Source of the DNA: Halalkalibacter oceani
GTDB lineage: Bacteria > Bacillota > Bacilli > Bacillales > Bacillaceae_D
Length of the DNA: 64,000 nucleotides
Assembly: GCF_023715605.1 (NCBI RefSeq)
Contig: NZ_JAMBOL010000001.1
Location: 310,001 to 374,000 of the forward strand
Reading direction: 5' to 3'
Part shown: positions 24,551-34,913 of the stretch, in pieces
Numbering within the stretch: position 1 is the stretch's first letter
Layout: each line of letters begins with the position of its first letter
The notes under the pieces: generated by a model
What the model was told of the DNA's origin: nothing
Database searches by the model: none
What the model saw: only the letters and a program-made list of their open reading frames with translations
Translations under genes and position numbers: made by a program

Positions 24551-25410
24551 TGGAGCTAAAGCCCGGATTTGTCGTAACATTAGAGGTCGTACGTCAGGCG
24601 AGCTTCGGCTTCTTTTTAAGCGATGGAAACATCGACGTTCTTCTTCATCAACGAGAAGCGAAAGAAGGCGTTCAGGTAGGCGATAACGTGGAGGTGTATC
24701 TCTATCATGATCATCAGGGGCGACTGTCGGCGACGATGGAAGAGCCTTTGCTCAAGGTCGGAGAGATTGCCTGGCTTGAAGCGGTTTCCGTGCGAACAGG
24801 GCATGGAGTATTTTTTCATAACGGGATCGCCCGTGATCTGTTCCTGTCAATGGATGAACTTCCGTATGACCGTGAGCGCTGGCCGCAGCCCGGTGATAAG
24901 CTGCCACTCTCTTTAACGTGGGATAAAAAAGGACGTTTAATGGCCCGAATCGTCCGGGGAGAACCGATTGAAAAAATGGCGAAGCCGGCGCCAGCTGAGA
25001 TGCTGAAGGAGGAGGTTGGCGGGTATGCCTACCATTTCCTTGATGAAGGAGTAAGGCTATTTACCGATGAAGGCTATATCGCGTTTTTGCATCAGGACGA
25101 AATGAATTCTGAGCCGCGGTACGGCGAATATGTCCAGGGGCGTGTTATTTTTGTTCGGGAAGACGGCAAGCTGAACGTCACTGCGCGACCGTTACGCTCG
25201 GAGCGTCAGCAGGAGGATTCAGAACGGATCTATGCTTATTTAGTTGAACGGGGAGGCTCGATGCCTTATTGGGATAAAACACCGCCGGAAGACATTAAGG
25301 CGCGGTTTCAAATGAGCAAGGCGGCTTTTAAACGAGCATTAGGGAAGCTGATGAAAGAAAACAAAATTGAACAGCGCGATGGCTGGACGTATGCGAAGGA
25401 GCAATCATGA
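24550..25410 (+). CDS. cvfB: CvfB-type S1 RNA-binding protein
   Basis: A 286-residue protein with three consecutive S1-like OB folds and a C-terminal winged helix (MSKAAFKRALGKLMKENKIEQRDGWTY), the CvfB/YitL architecture. CvfB is a virulence-related RNA-binding protein in staphylococci. In B. subtilis the homologue yitL is elsewhere, so its position between rsfS and yqeM is unusual. One-base overlap upstream and ATGA overlap downstream show it is fully integrated into the operon. Confidence 0.85.
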   Translation: MELKPGFVVTLEVVRQASFGFFLSDGNIDVLLHQREAKEGVQVGDNVEVYLYHDHQGRLSATMEEPLLKVGEIAWLEAVSVRTGHGVFFHNGIARDLFLSMDELPYDRERWPQPGDKLPLSLTWDKKGRLMARIVRGEPIEKMAKPAPAEMLKEEVGGYAYHFLDEGVRLFTDEGYIAFLHQDEMNSEPRYGEYVQGRVIFVREDGKLNVTARPLRSERQQEDSERIYAYLVERGGSMPYWDKTPPEDIKARFQMSKAAFKRALGKLMKENKIEQRDGWTYAKEQS

Positions 25411-26147
25411 GTTATCAAGTATTTGCGACGTTATATGATCAATTGATGAAGGAAGCTCCCTACGATGAGTGGCTCGCATATGTCAAGCGGCAGCTTGGTG
25501 ATGGCCAGCTGGCAAACAAAGCGGTGATGGACGTCGGCTGCGGCACGGGAGAGCTGCTCATCCGCCTTGCGCTTGAAGGAGCCCAGGTGACAGGCGTCGA
25601 CCTTTCCGCGGAAATGCTGGCGATCGCCAATGAAAAATGTGAAAAGGCAGGAGTGCGGGCGACGTTGCTGGAGCAGTCGATGACCGGACTTGTTAGTGAA
25701 GAGAGCTACGATCTGATCACGATTTTTTGTGACTCACTCAATTATCTTGAGCAGGAAAGCGATGTTCAGGCTACGTTCGAAAGCGCCTACAACCGGCTTC
25801 ATACGGGGGGACTTCTCCTGTTTGATGTTCATTCCGTTCATAAGATTGAAGAAGGGTATATCGGTCAGACGTTCGCCGATGATGAAGGTGACATTGCTTA
25901 CATTTGGACCGCCTTTCCTGGAGAGCATCAGGCCAGCGTCGAGCATGAGCTGACCTTTTTTATCCAGGATCAGCCTCCTTATTATATTAAAAAGGAAGAG
26001 CTGCATAAGCAACGGACGTTCGCAATCAGGCAATACGAAGCATGGCTGGCTGCAGCCGGCTTTACGGTAGAAAGCATTACGGCTGATTTCAAAGAAGCGC
26101 CACCGCATGAAGGCAGCGAGCGAATCTTTTTTTGTGCAAAAAAATAA
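25407..26147 (+). CDS. yqeM: YqeM class I SAM-dependent methyltransferase
   Basis: A 246-residue Rossmann-fold methyltransferase. Motif I is VMDVGCGTGELLI (about 39-51), with GVDLSAEML for motif II. The start MSYQVFATLYDQLMKEAPYDEW is typical of YqeM. Substrate unknown. It ends the yqeG-yqeM operon before a shared terminator. Confidence 0.9.
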   Translation: MSYQVFATLYDQLMKEAPYDEWLAYVKRQLGDGQLANKAVMDVGCGTGELLIRLALEGAQVTGVDLSAEMLAIANEKCEKAGVRATLLEQSMTGLVSEESYDLITIFCDSLNYLEQESDVQATFESAYNRLHTGGLLLFDVHSVHKIEEGYIGQTFADDEGDIAYIWTAFPGEHQASVEHELTFFIQDQPPYYIKKEELHKQRTFAIRQYEAWLAAAGFTVESITADFKEAPPHEGSERIFFCAKK

Positions 26148-26177
26148 AGGATTTTACAAGCAAATGGCGAAAAAAAG

Positions 26178-26216
26178 GGTAGATCAAACGGGTTACCTGC
26201 TTTCCCGTGATCTACC
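26178..26216. terminator. Bidirectional terminator between yqeM and comER
   Basis: GGTAGATCA pairs with TGATCTACC and an inner CGGG/CCCG extends the stem. A-rich sequence lies on the left; the right flank is less T-rich, so termination may be stronger for comER. Confidence 0.7.
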
Positions 26217-26242
26217 TCTGAGGCTGCGTGCTGTGCGAAGCT

Positions 26243-27067
26243 TTATTTATTGGCAAAGGCCGTTGTAAGCAGCTCCTTATCTTCGGCATATTTTTCCTGC
26301 GTTTGCTGAAACAGATGATCAAACATCTGTCCCACTTCCTCTTCCAGCACTTTGATTCCTTCTCCCGTAATGCCCCCGGGTACACACACTCTTTGCTGCA
26401 GCGATGGCAAGGTGAAATGCTCTTTCTCCAGTAATTTCCCCATACCGATCAGCATATTTGTCGCCAGAATAGTGGCATCTTCCTTCGAAATTTTTGTTTG
26501 CCGCACAGCCCCTTCAATAAACTGCTGAACCAAATAGCTGAAAAAAGCCGGGCCACAGCTGACGATATCCGAGGAAACGCGGGTAATGTCTTCCTCGATC
26601 AACAGAGGCTCCGAGATCGAACGCATAATTTGTGTGACGAGCCGGCGATCTTCATGCGTACATCTTTCGCCAAAGCTTAAAAGCGAAGAGCCGGTCAGCG
26701 CCCGGTTTAAAATGCTCGGAATCGCGCGCGCGACCTTGCAGTCCACCATATGCTCCAATTCCTTTACCGCAATCGGACTTGTAATTGAAATGAGGATTTT
26801 CTCCGGTCGGCAATGGGGTGCAAGCTGCCGAAGCAGTTCGGGGAACTGTAGCGGTTTAACACAAAGAAACGTGACATCGGCCTGCTTGACGACAGCCGTC
26901 CCATCTTCGGCCACATTCAGATCCGGGAACCGAGCCTGAAGCGCTTCTGCCTTCTGCTTTGTCCGGTTCGTAATGATTACTTGTTCGGCTGCGATTTGGC
27001 CGGAGTCAATGAACGATTCGAGCAGAATGGTCCCCATGCTTCCTGTCCCTATTATCCCGATTTTCAT
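26243..27067 (-). CDS. comER: ComER, pyrroline-5-carboxylate reductase-like protein
   Basis: A 274-residue protein of the P5C reductase fold with the dinucleotide motif GIIGTGSMG at 3-11 and PGGITGEGIKVLE near 230. It is divergent to comEA as in B. subtilis, where ComER is dispensable for competence but linked to sporulation and biofilm entry in some species. Whether it reduces pyrroline-5-carboxylate is unknown. Confidence 0.93.
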   Translation of the reverse strand: MKIGIIGTGSMGTILLESFIDSGQIAAEQVIITNRTKQKAEALQARFPDLNVAEDGTAVVKQADVTFLCVKPLQFPELLRQLAPHCRPEKILISITSPIAVKELEHMVDCKVARAIPSILNRALTGSSLLSFGERCTHEDRRLVTQIMRSISEPLLIEEDITRVSSDIVSCGPAFFSYLVQQFIEGAVRQTKISKEDATILATNMLIGMGKLLEKEHFTLPSLQQRVCVPGGITGEGIKVLEEEVGQMFDHLFQQTQEKYAEDKELLTTAFANK

Positions 27068-27156
27068 GATGCCCCCTCCTTCAATTCATTTTCACACGAA
27101 CACCGTTATGACGAAGTGTATGATAGAACAACCGTCAATATGCCTCTTTTTTCATA

Positions 27157-27288
27157 GTGGCAATGGCAGCACTTGCCACAGGCCTGTTGTAAAAAACCGA
27201 CTCTCTCCAAGGCTACTGAAAAACTTCTTTTTTCGCTCATTGCTAAGGGCTGGGCAAAAGGTAAAAAAACAACCTTTTGTCCCAGCCC
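27157..27288 (-). repeat. Composite repeat, degenerate copy E
   Basis: On the minus strand: the family-1 hairpin GGGCTGGGACAAAAGGTTG with its complement (27247-27288), then the conserved TTAGCAATGAGCG, a decayed two-stem region, and the conserved tail CTGCCATTGCC. The central stem is only partly complementary, so this copy appears to be decaying. It serves as 3' terminator region of the DUF2533-like gene's neighbourhood. Confidence 0.6.
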
Positions 27289-27295
27289 CCGGAAC

Positions 27296-27553
27296 TTATT
27301 TGCTGCGCTGAATGACGTCCTTGACCATGTCGATTGTGACGGTTTTTCTTACAGGAAAGTGAAAGCGCGTCGCAATTTGGTTCATTTCATTTGTAATCCG
27401 ATTGATTTCGATTACGTTGATCGCCTGTCCCGCCTTCGCCTCAGCAAGCGCATATTCAATCGCTTGTTCGCGTTTTGCATCCAGTTCCCGGAATTGCTGT
27501 TGGGCGTGCCGGTGTTTTTTCACTTGTTCGCTGATTTGTAAATGGACTGCCAT
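27296..27553 (-). CDS. DUF2533 (YpbS-like) protein
   Basis: An 85-residue helical, charged protein (MAVHLQISEQVKKHRHAQQQ...) that resembles B. subtilis YpbS of the DUF2533 family in spacing of its helices and the pattern FRELDAKREQAIEYA and INRITNEMNQIA. Function unknown. The ORF can extend to 27583, but AAAGGAGAG just before ATG 27553 fixes the start. It is inserted between comER and comEA, which are adjacent in B. subtilis. Confidence 0.6.
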   Translation of the reverse strand: MAVHLQISEQVKKHRHAQQQFRELDAKREQAIEYALAEAKAGQAINVIEINRITNEMNQIATRFHFPVRKTVTIDMVKDVIQRSK

Positions 27554-27619
27554 TGTTTTCTCTCCTTTGTTGCTTATTCTCACGAACGAAAATCCGATTT
27601 TAGAACAGGAGTGATCCCC

Positions 27620-28225
27620 GTGAAAACAGTAAAGTCTAATCGGCTACAGCTTGCTCTTGTCGGCGTCGTAGCTCTTTTAGTAAGTGTAGTCCTCTTTCAA
27701 CATTTTCGCAACGCTCAAATAGATGAGGTCGCCCAGGCGGGTAATGATTTTTTATTTGAAGTTGAGAATGAGGCAGCCGCAGAGGAAGAGACGCCGGCGG
27801 AGCAGGTGATTATCGTTGATGTAAAGGGAGCGGTGCAGGCACCCGGCCTTTATAAGCTTGAGGAAGAGAGCCGGGTTTATGATGCGATCGAACGCGCCGG
27901 AGGATTTCGGGAGGATGCGGCGGAGCAACAGCTTAATTTGGCCGAACGCATCTATGATGAAATGATGATTTATGTTCCAACAGAAGGGGAAACGGAGGAG
28001 ATGCCGACAAGTAACGGAGCGGATCGGGCTGGTAAAATCGCGATCAATCAGGCTGACGCCACGGAGCTCGAGCAGCTGCCGGGAATTGGCCCGGCGAAGG
28101 CGGAAGCGATTATCGCTTATCGCGAGGAACAAGGACGATTCAGCGATGTCGAGCAATTGCTTGACGTGCCGGGTATCGGGGCGAAGACGCTTGAACAGCT
28201 GCGAGAGCATATCAGTGTCAAATGA
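27620..28225 (+). CDS. comEA: ComEA competence DNA receptor
   Basis: A 201-residue membrane-anchored DNA receptor for transformation. One N-terminal membrane helix (about 10-28, LQLALVGVVALLVSVVLF) is followed by an acidic linker and an SLBB-like domain (VDVKGAVQAPGLYKLEEESRV, about 70-90). A C-terminal helix-hairpin-helix pair (LPGIGPAKAEAIIAYR and VPGIGAKTLEQLR) binds double-stranded DNA. GTG 27620 after CAGGAG is the likely start. A single AAAA-N5-TTTT box upstream is not a full ComK site. Confidence 0.93.
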   Translation: MKTVKSNRLQLALVGVVALLVSVVLFQHFRNAQIDEVAQAGNDFLFEVENEAAAEEETPAEQVIIVDVKGAVQAPGLYKLEEESRVYDAIERAGGFREDAAEQQLNLAERIYDEMMIYVPTEGETEEMPTSNGADRAGKIAINQADATELEQLPGIGPAKAEAIIAYREEQGRFSDVEQLLDVPGIGAKTLEQLREHISVK

Positions 28226-28231
28226 AAGCAT

Positions 28232-28259
28232 TTCAACTAAAAGAATATTCTGATAAAAT
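28232..28259 (+). promoter_or_regulatory. Candidate SigA promoter for the sulfhydrylase gene
   Basis: TTCAAC (28232-28237) and TAAAAT (28254-28259) are 16 bp apart, ending about 42 bp upstream of the next start. It would let the sulfhydrylase be transcribed independently of comEA. No S-box or T-box fits in the 75-bp gap. Confidence 0.35.
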
Positions 28260-28261
28260 AA

Positions 28262-29590
<1,329 letters not shown>

Positions 29591-29607
29591 GCTTCCGCGG
29601 TAAAAAC

Positions 29608-29645
29608 GGAGTTGCCCCGAGAGGTCCTTTTGGGACAACTCCTTT
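29608..29645 (+). terminator. Terminator of metY
   Basis: GGAGTTGCCCC pairs with GGGACAACTCC (one mismatch), preceded by A5 and followed by TTT. It separates metY from comEB. Confidence 0.7.
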
Positions 29646-29669
29646 CAAACAGAAAGAGGAGTGTATGAA

Positions 29670-30230
29670 GTGGAGAGAATTTCCTGGGATCAGTATTTTA
29701 TGGCGCAAAGTCATTTGCTCGCTTTGCGCAGCACATGCACGCGTTTAATGGTCGGTGCGACCATTGTGCGGGAAAAACGGATTATCGCCGGCGGCTACAA
29801 TGGTTCTGTGACTGGTGGCGCGCACTGCATTGATGAAGGCTGTTATGTCGTTGATAATCATTGTATTCGCACGGTCCATGCTGAAATTAATGCGCTGCTG
29901 CAATGTGCCAAGTTTGGCGTACCGACAAACGGCGCGGAAATTTATGTGACGCATTTCCCGTGTGTTCATTGTTCGAAAGCGCTTATCCAAGCCGGGATCA
30001 AAACGGTCTATTATGCCGAAGACTACAAAAACCATCCATACGCGATCGATATGTTCGCCGAAGCGGGTGTGACCGTTGTGCAAGTTCCTTATCATAATCT
30101 TTACAATGAGCAGGAGCAGCTTCAAAAAAAAGCCTTTGCCACAGGGCTGCTTGAACGCCTGAAGCAGGCAGGAGCTGACGAAGAGGAATTGCAAAGGCTC
30201 CAAGCCGAGGCTGACAAGCTCTTTTCCTGA
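29670..30230 (+). CDS. comEB: ComEB, dCMP deaminase family
   Basis: A 186-residue zinc deaminase. The motif HAEINALLQC (His about 70) and PCVHCSKALI (Cys about 97 and 100) supply the zinc ligands and catalytic Glu. It would deaminate dCMP to dUMP; in B. subtilis it is also tied to ComGA positioning. The frame opens at GTG 29661, but GTG 29670 gives MERISWDQYFMAQSHLLALRS, the expected family start, at a better distance from AAAGAGGAG. Confidence 0.94.
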   Translation: MERISWDQYFMAQSHLLALRSTCTRLMVGATIVREKRIIAGGYNGSVTGGAHCIDEGCYVVDNHCIRTVHAEINALLQCAKFGVPTNGAEIYVTHFPCVHCSKALIQAGIKTVYYAEDYKNHPYAIDMFAEAGVTVVQVPYHNLYNEQEQLQKKAFATGLLERLKQAGADEEELQRLQAEADKLFS

Positions 30231-30260
30231 TGAGGCAAAGGGAAGCAGGGAGGTGAGTCT

Positions 30261-32591
30261 TTGACGAGGTTGCTTCCTTTCTTCGCCATTGCGGCGTCAT
30301 TGGGCCTTATTTTAGCTTTACGCGGTCCAAGTTTTGCATACTGCCTCTTTACAGTCGTCTTTCTTTTCTTTGTATGCCGGCAGCGAACGAGGTTTCGTCT
30401 GCTGTTCCTCAGCGTGGCGGCAGTTTTTACCTTTTATTATCTCATCGGGCTTAGTGAACTTGAACGCCACGAAACGGTTCATACGGCCGGCAATCAGACA
30501 CTCCTGGCGACGATCTCCGATATTCCCGTTGTCGATGGTGACCGTTTGACGATGCGGGTAAAAGCCTCTTCTGGTGAAAAGCTTCTCGTCCAGGCCTATC
30601 TGACAAGCGAAAGCGAACAACGCTTCTTTAAACGCTTTTCTCCCGGTGATAAATGTGTGATCAACGGCGCCCTCACCAGCCCCCTACCCCCAACAAATTT
30701 TGCCCAATTTGATTACCGACAATATTTGATGGAACAACAGCATATTTATTGGATTGTCCGCGCCAAACAAGGAGGAATCGACTGTCATCAGACAGGCACG
30801 ACGGTCAGAACGATGCTCCAGCGCTGGCGGCAGACACAGATGGACGCGATGGAGGAAACCGTTTCTCCAGAGCTGGCCGGCATCATGGTTGCTCTTTTAT
30901 TCGGCGAGCGGCTGTTAATTGATGAGGATATTCTCCATGCTTATCAGCAGCTGGGGGTTATTCATCTTTTGGCGATCTCCGGCTTGCATGTCGGTCTCAT
31001 CACAGCAGCGGGCTTTTACGGATTGATTCGTTTCGGGATCACCCGTGAACGGGCCTTTGACGTGCTGTTTTGTTTCCTCCCGCTTTACATGATTGTCGCC
31101 GGTGCGGCCCCTTCTGTCATTCGGGCTTCCTGCATGACGATGATCGTTCTCGTCTGCTTGCGTTTCAAGCTCAGGATGCCTCCTTTGGCAGCGGTAGCGG
31201 CGGTTTATATGATCTATCTTCTGATCCAGCCGGCAGCCCTGTTTCAGCTTGGCTTTCAGCTGTCTTTTCTTATCACGTTTGCCCTGCTTCTATCAGCTCC
31301 CCTGATTCAGCGTCGTTATGATCATCCGCTTGCCCAGCTCCTCAGCATAACGACTTTATCACAGCTAATCGCTATGCCTCTTCTTCTTTTCCATTTTTAC
31401 GAAATTTCCTGGATCAGCATACTCGTTAACTTGTTCTATGTCCCCTTTATTTCGTTTTGCGTCCTGCCGCTCGTTTTTCTTGGCTTTTTTCTCTCACTTT
31501 GGCTCCCGGCATCTATGAATATTTGCCTCGCTCTGTTGGAATGGGGAGTGAACCTCGCGCATTCCGGCTTAGTTGAATTGGCCCAGCAGCGCTGGACGAT
31601 GATCATTACCGGGAAACCGTCGTTTTCGTTCGTTATCGTTTTCTACGGAGTGCTTCTCTATGGCTGTCTTGCCTGGGAGCGGGGCAAGACGGGCTGGTGG
31701 CGGATGCCGGTGTGCGTTCTTGGTATCCTGCTGGCTGTCCAAATACTTGCCCCGTATTTCGATGGCCGGGCAAAGGTGACGATGCTTGATGTCGGACAGG
31801 GAGACAGCTTTTTGCTTGAATTGCCTTATCGGAAGGAGGTGTATCTGCTTGATACGGGCGGGACGGTCACTTATTTTGATGATGAATGGCGTCGACGTCG
31901 TCGGCCATTTGATGTAGGAGCTGATATTGTCGTTCCTGAATTAAAAGCACGCGGTATTCGCCAAATCGACCGTCTCATTTTATCGCATGGTCACCTCGAC
32001 CACATTGGCGGGGCCTTGGCATTGAATGAGGCGGTCAGCATCAAGGAAGTGCTTTACAGCAGTGCGGACATTGAAGAGCATGAAAGGGAGATTTTGACTG
32101 CGTTGCAGCGCCAGGCGCCGATTCGCGTTGTCGGGAAAGGAGAGAGCTGGGCGGTCGGCGAGAATCGCTTTGTCATTTTAGCGCCGGACGAACAAGCGGC
32201 TGCTGATCCGAACGTCAATGAACGGTCGATTGTGCTGTACGCGGAAATCGAGGGTGTTTCGTTTCTCTTTACCGGTGATCTTGAGGAGGGCGGGGAGCGT
32301 CGCCTGCTTGCGGCGTACCCGGAGCTGAAGGCCGATATTTTAAAAGTCGGTCATCATGGGAGCAGAACCTCGACGACGGAAGCGTTTGTCGATCAGCTTA
32401 AGCCAAAAGCGGCGTTCATTTCTGCCGGACGCAACAATCGTTTCGGCCATCCGCATCCCGAAGTGCTGACACGTTTGGCGACCCATCATGTCGGGGTATG
32501 GCAAAGTAACCAGGGAGCTGTCCGGCTCGAACTAAAGGATGGACAAATAAAGGTAACCCGGGCGCGAAAAACGCCTAAAGACCTTCCGTAG
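30261..32591 (+). CDS. comEC: ComEC DNA uptake channel
   Basis: A 776-residue polytopic protein that forms the inner-membrane channel for single-stranded DNA in transformation. An N-terminal OB-type extracellular domain follows the first helices (about 70-180). The competence domain contains LFGERLLIDEDILHAYQQLGVIHLLAISGLHVGL (split over about 215-248). The C-terminal metallo-beta-lactamase domain has HGHLDHIGG (about 575-583) and KVGHHGSRTSTTE (about 697). TTG start 30261 has AGGGAGGTGAG upstream. Confidence 0.95.
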   Translation: MTRLLPFFAIAASLGLILALRGPSFAYCLFTVVFLFFVCRQRTRFRLLFLSVAAVFTFYYLIGLSELERHETVHTAGNQTLLATISDIPVVDGDRLTMRVKASSGEKLLVQAYLTSESEQRFFKRFSPGDKCVINGALTSPLPPTNFAQFDYRQYLMEQQHIYWIVRAKQGGIDCHQTGTTVRTMLQRWRQTQMDAMEETVSPELAGIMVALLFGERLLIDEDILHAYQQLGVIHLLAISGLHVGLITAAGFYGLIRFGITRERAFDVLFCFLPLYMIVAGAAPSVIRASCMTMIVLVCLRFKLRMPPLAAVAAVYMIYLLIQPAALFQLGFQLSFLITFALLLSAPLIQRRYDHPLAQLLSITTLSQLIAMPLLLFHFYEISWISILVNLFYVPFISFCVLPLVFLGFFLSLWLPASMNICLALLEWGVNLAHSGLVELAQQRWTMIITGKPSFSFVIVFYGVLLYGCLAWERGKTGWWRMPVCVLGILLAVQILAPYFDGRAKVTMLDVGQGDSFLLELPYRKEVYLLDTGGTVTYFDDEWRRRRRPFDVGADIVVPELKARGIRQIDRLILSHGHLDHIGGALALNEAVSIKEVLYSSADIEEHEREILTALQRQAPIRVVGKGESWAVGENRFVILAPDEQAAADPNVNERSIVLYAEIEGVSFLFTGDLEEGGERRLLAAYPELKADILKVGHHGSRTSTTEAFVDQLKPKAAFISAGRNNRFGHPHPEVLTRLATHHVGVWQSNQGAVRLELKDGQIKVTRARKTPKDLP

Positions 32592-32670
32592 AAGCGGAGG
32601 AAGGCCAAGCGTATCGCCAAAAGCCCTGGTTGGTCTCCGTATCGTTTCTTCTCAACCATGTTTTTCAAAA

Positions 32671-32714
32671 AAAAGAAGCCGATTCACACATGAAGTGGAA
32701 ATCAGCTCTTTTTG
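32671..32714. terminator. Terminator between comEC and yqzM
   Basis: AAAAGAAGCCGATT pairs with AATCAGCTCTTTT with one bulge. On the minus strand it is followed by a T-run (32663-32670 region), so it mainly terminates yqzM; it may also stop comEC transcription. Confidence 0.7.
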
Positions 32715-32739
32715 GCCTGGTGGCCTCACTTTGGTTTTT

Positions 32740-32877
32740 TTAAAATGCACTAAATACATCGACGAGATTAGCAATGATAAAAAGTAGTGCAAAGAAACCG
32801 AAAGAGGCGACAAAGGCCACACCAGAATCAATCGCATCATTACGTTTGCTTTGTACGTCTTTTTCAAAATGATTCAT
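32740..32877 (-). CDS. yqzM: YqzM small membrane protein
   Basis: A 45-residue protein that reads MNHFEKDVQSKRNDAIDSG and then one hydrophobic helix (about 20-40). It closely matches B. subtilis YqzM (MNEFEKNVQSKRNDAIDSA...) in sequence, length and position between comEC and holA. Function unknown. AAGGAGGGG lies 6 nt before the ATG. Confidence 0.92.
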   Translation of the reverse strand: MNHFEKDVQSKRNDAIDSGVAFVASFGFFALLFIIANLVDVFSAF

Positions 32878-33324
32878 CTGGCACCCCTCCTTGTTCAACC
32901 TATAGTATACGGGATGAGCCTTTAAAAAGCTAGACGGAAAAGCGGAACACCGCCGGCTGTCCACGTTGATTCCTGAAAGCGGAGCTTCGCGGCAAGCGCT
33001 GTAAGGGGAAAAAGGAAAAAACAACTATTTTATGAACAATCGACTGGCTTGATTGTAAAGAGTTGTCACCTATAGTTTACGCCGGAATAGGATATCATAA
33101 CAACTGAAGGCGGTTATGGTTATCGTCGAGGGCAGGCGCACCCGGGAGCTTGCTGCTTGGCGTTTATCATAAATGGGGTGTGGTTCTGAGGGACTCCACC
33201 CCTTATGTTCGCTTTCTTTCCCTTGTTTTCTGGACATAGCTTGGGTAAGCTAGAAGAACAGGAGATACTGTAAGCATACCCGAACGGCCGAAAGAAAATG
33301 CAGGAAAAAAGAGGAAGGTTCGTC
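32878..33324. other. Intergenic region yqzM / holA
   Basis: About 445 bp. It must hold the divergent promoters of yqzM and holA. A GC-rich hairpin GGGGTGTGG / CCACCCC lies at 33175-33203. Short ORFs at 33116-33172 and in the minus strand lack convincing RBS and coding character. No repeat of the dispersed families was seen here. Confidence 0.4.
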
Positions 33325-34353
33325 ATGTCATACATTAAAAGTAAAAAAAAGCTTGAGCAGGGCGGCATAGACCGTGTGTATTTTTTGCATGGCACGCAAA
33401 CGTTTTTAATGGAGGATATTACCCAGCAGGTGATCGCCAAAGCGGCGGTGGAGCAGGAAAACGTCATTACATACAGCTTACTCGATACGCCGCTTGAGCT
33501 CGCGGTAGAAGAAGCCGAAACGTTCCCGTTTTTTGGCGGAAAGAAAATCGTCATTGTTCAGGATTTCTTTTTTGTGACGAGCCAGAAACCGGAAGGGAAA
33601 ATCGAGCATGATCTGAGCAGATTGGAGCGCTATCTCACCTCACCTTTGCCGGAATCGATCCTCCTCCTCGTCAGTCCATATGAGAAGCTTGATGAACGAA
33701 AAAAAATCACAAAAGCGTTAAAAGAGCATGCGGCGGTCGTTGACTGTGCACCTTTCGACGCGAAAATGACCGAGGAATGGCTCGAAGATCAGGCGCGGGA
33801 AAAAGGATTTCAGTTTTCCGGCCGGGGAAAAGAGCATCTGTTGGAGCGGGTCGGCCCACAGCTTCTGCTGCTCGCCTCGGAAATCGAGAAGCTCGCTTTA
33901 TATGTCGGGGAGAACGGCCAGGTTGACGAGGATGTCGTCGCGCTGCTCGTCGCCCGGTCGCTCGAGCAGGATGTCTTTGCCCTGCTTGATCTGGCGGTGA
34001 AGCAGCAAGCGCATGAAGCTCTGCTTTTATACCATGATTTGCTGAAAAAAAAGGAAGAACCGCTTAAGCTGCTTGTGCTGATCGCGCGGCAGCTCAGAAT
34101 TTATTACCAGGTGAAGGAGCTGACGCGGCGCGCTTATTCGCAGAAGCAGATGGCGGCCCAGCTTAAGCTCCATCCATATGTGGTCAAGCTGGCCAGCCAG
34201 CAGGCCGGGCGTTTCGAGGATCGGCAGCTGTTAACCTTGCTGAAGCAATGCGCCGATACAGATTACGCGATTAAATCCGGCAAGGTGGACAAGGTGCTCG
34301 GAGTAGAGCTGCTTCTGTTAAAGCTGGCGAGCGCTTCGATCCAGCATGCATGA
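33325..34353 (+). CDS. holA: DNA polymerase III delta subunit
   Basis: A 342-residue clamp-loader subunit that opens the beta clamp. The N-terminal AAA+-like domain begins VYFLHGTQTFLMEDITQQV. The conserved YVVKLASQQAGRF and CADTDYAIKSGKVDKVLGVELLLLKL segment marks the C-terminal collar domain. ATG 33298 is in frame upstream, but GAGGAAGG at 33311-33318 selects ATG 33325. Same neighbour order as yqeN of B. subtilis. Confidence 0.94.
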   Translation: MSYIKSKKKLEQGGIDRVYFLHGTQTFLMEDITQQVIAKAAVEQENVITYSLLDTPLELAVEEAETFPFFGGKKIVIVQDFFFVTSQKPEGKIEHDLSRLERYLTSPLPESILLLVSPYEKLDERKKITKALKEHAAVVDCAPFDAKMTEEWLEDQAREKGFQFSGRGKEHLLERVGPQLLLLASEIEKLALYVGENGQVDEDVVALLVARSLEQDVFALLDLAVKQQAHEALLLYHDLLKKKEEPLKLLVLIARQLRIYYQVKELTRRAYSQKQMAAQLKLHPYVVKLASQQAGRFEDRQLLTLLKQCADTDYAIKSGKVDKVLGVELLLLKLASASIQHA

Positions 34354-34354
34354 A

Positions 34355-34400
34355 AAAGAGGGTGTTCCGAAAAGCTAACGCTTTTGGGAACACCCTCTTT
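34355..34400. terminator. Bidirectional terminator holA / rpsT
   Basis: A 21-bp stem with a single mismatch (34355-34375 with 34380-34400) and a four-base loop. T-rich at the right, A-rich at the left, so it acts in both directions. Confidence 0.9.
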
Positions 34401-34401
34401 T

Positions 34402-34429
34402 AAGAAAAAACGCCTCAGGCGTTTTTCTT
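34402..34429 (-). terminator. Terminator of rpsT
   Basis: AAGAAAAAACGCCT and AGGCGTTTTTCTT form a compact hairpin that overlaps the rpsT stop codon; on the minus strand it ends in T6. Confidence 0.85.
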
Positions 34430-34697
34430 ATGATGCAGAAACACTGTTAAGCTGCTTTGCTAAGCGGGACTTTTGACGAGAGGCAGCATTTTTATGAATA
34501 AGTCCTTTGCTTGCTGCTTTATCAAGCTTTTTGCTAGCTTCTGAGTATAGCGCAGTTGCAGCTTCCACTTCACCTGCGGCAGCCTTTGCTTCAAAGTTTT
34601 TGATAGCTGTGCGAAGAGCAGATTTGATCGCTACATTGTGAGCGCGACGCTTATCGTTTGTTTTCACACGCTTGATCGCTGATTTAATATTTGGCAT
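34428..34697 (-). CDS. rpsT: 30S ribosomal protein S20
   Basis: An 89-residue basic helical protein of the small subunit, beginning [18 protein letters not shown] and ending [24 protein letters not shown] is 5 nt before ATG 34697; the open frame to 34724 lacks an RBS. Oriented against holA and gpr as in B. subtilis. Confidence 0.97.
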   Translation of the reverse strand: MPNIKSAIKRVKTNDKRRAHNVAIKSALRTAIKNFEAKAAAGEVEAATALYSEASKKLDKAASKGLIHKNAASRQKSRLAKQLNSVSAS

Positions 34698-34769
34698 ATC
34701 TTTCACCTCCTGATCGATCATCAATTCCTTAATGAGGAACGGCTTTGCTTCGTTTATACAACAAATTGC

Positions 34770-34798
34770 ATTCTATCAAAAATGGCCCGTAATTGCAA
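34770..34798 (-). promoter_or_regulatory. SigA promoter of rpsT
   Basis: On the minus strand TTGCAA (34793-34798) and TAGAAT (34770-34775) are separated by 17 bp, a good SigA promoter, followed by a leader of about 65 nt with a small TCCTCATTAAGGA hairpin. Confidence 0.7.
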
Positions 34799-34913
34799 TA
34801 GAGGAAAGTGAGATGAAAGGTTTTTTCTTGACGCCATTTCCGGAAGAATGAAAAAAAACAGGAGTGGAAACACTACACGTGCGAGATAATTATTCCGAAG
34901 TGAGGTGGTCAAG

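Noticed and set aside
27589-27601. ComK-like box AAAA-N5-TTTT before comEA
   Set aside because: ComK needs two such boxes at set spacing; only one exists and it is almost on the RBS.
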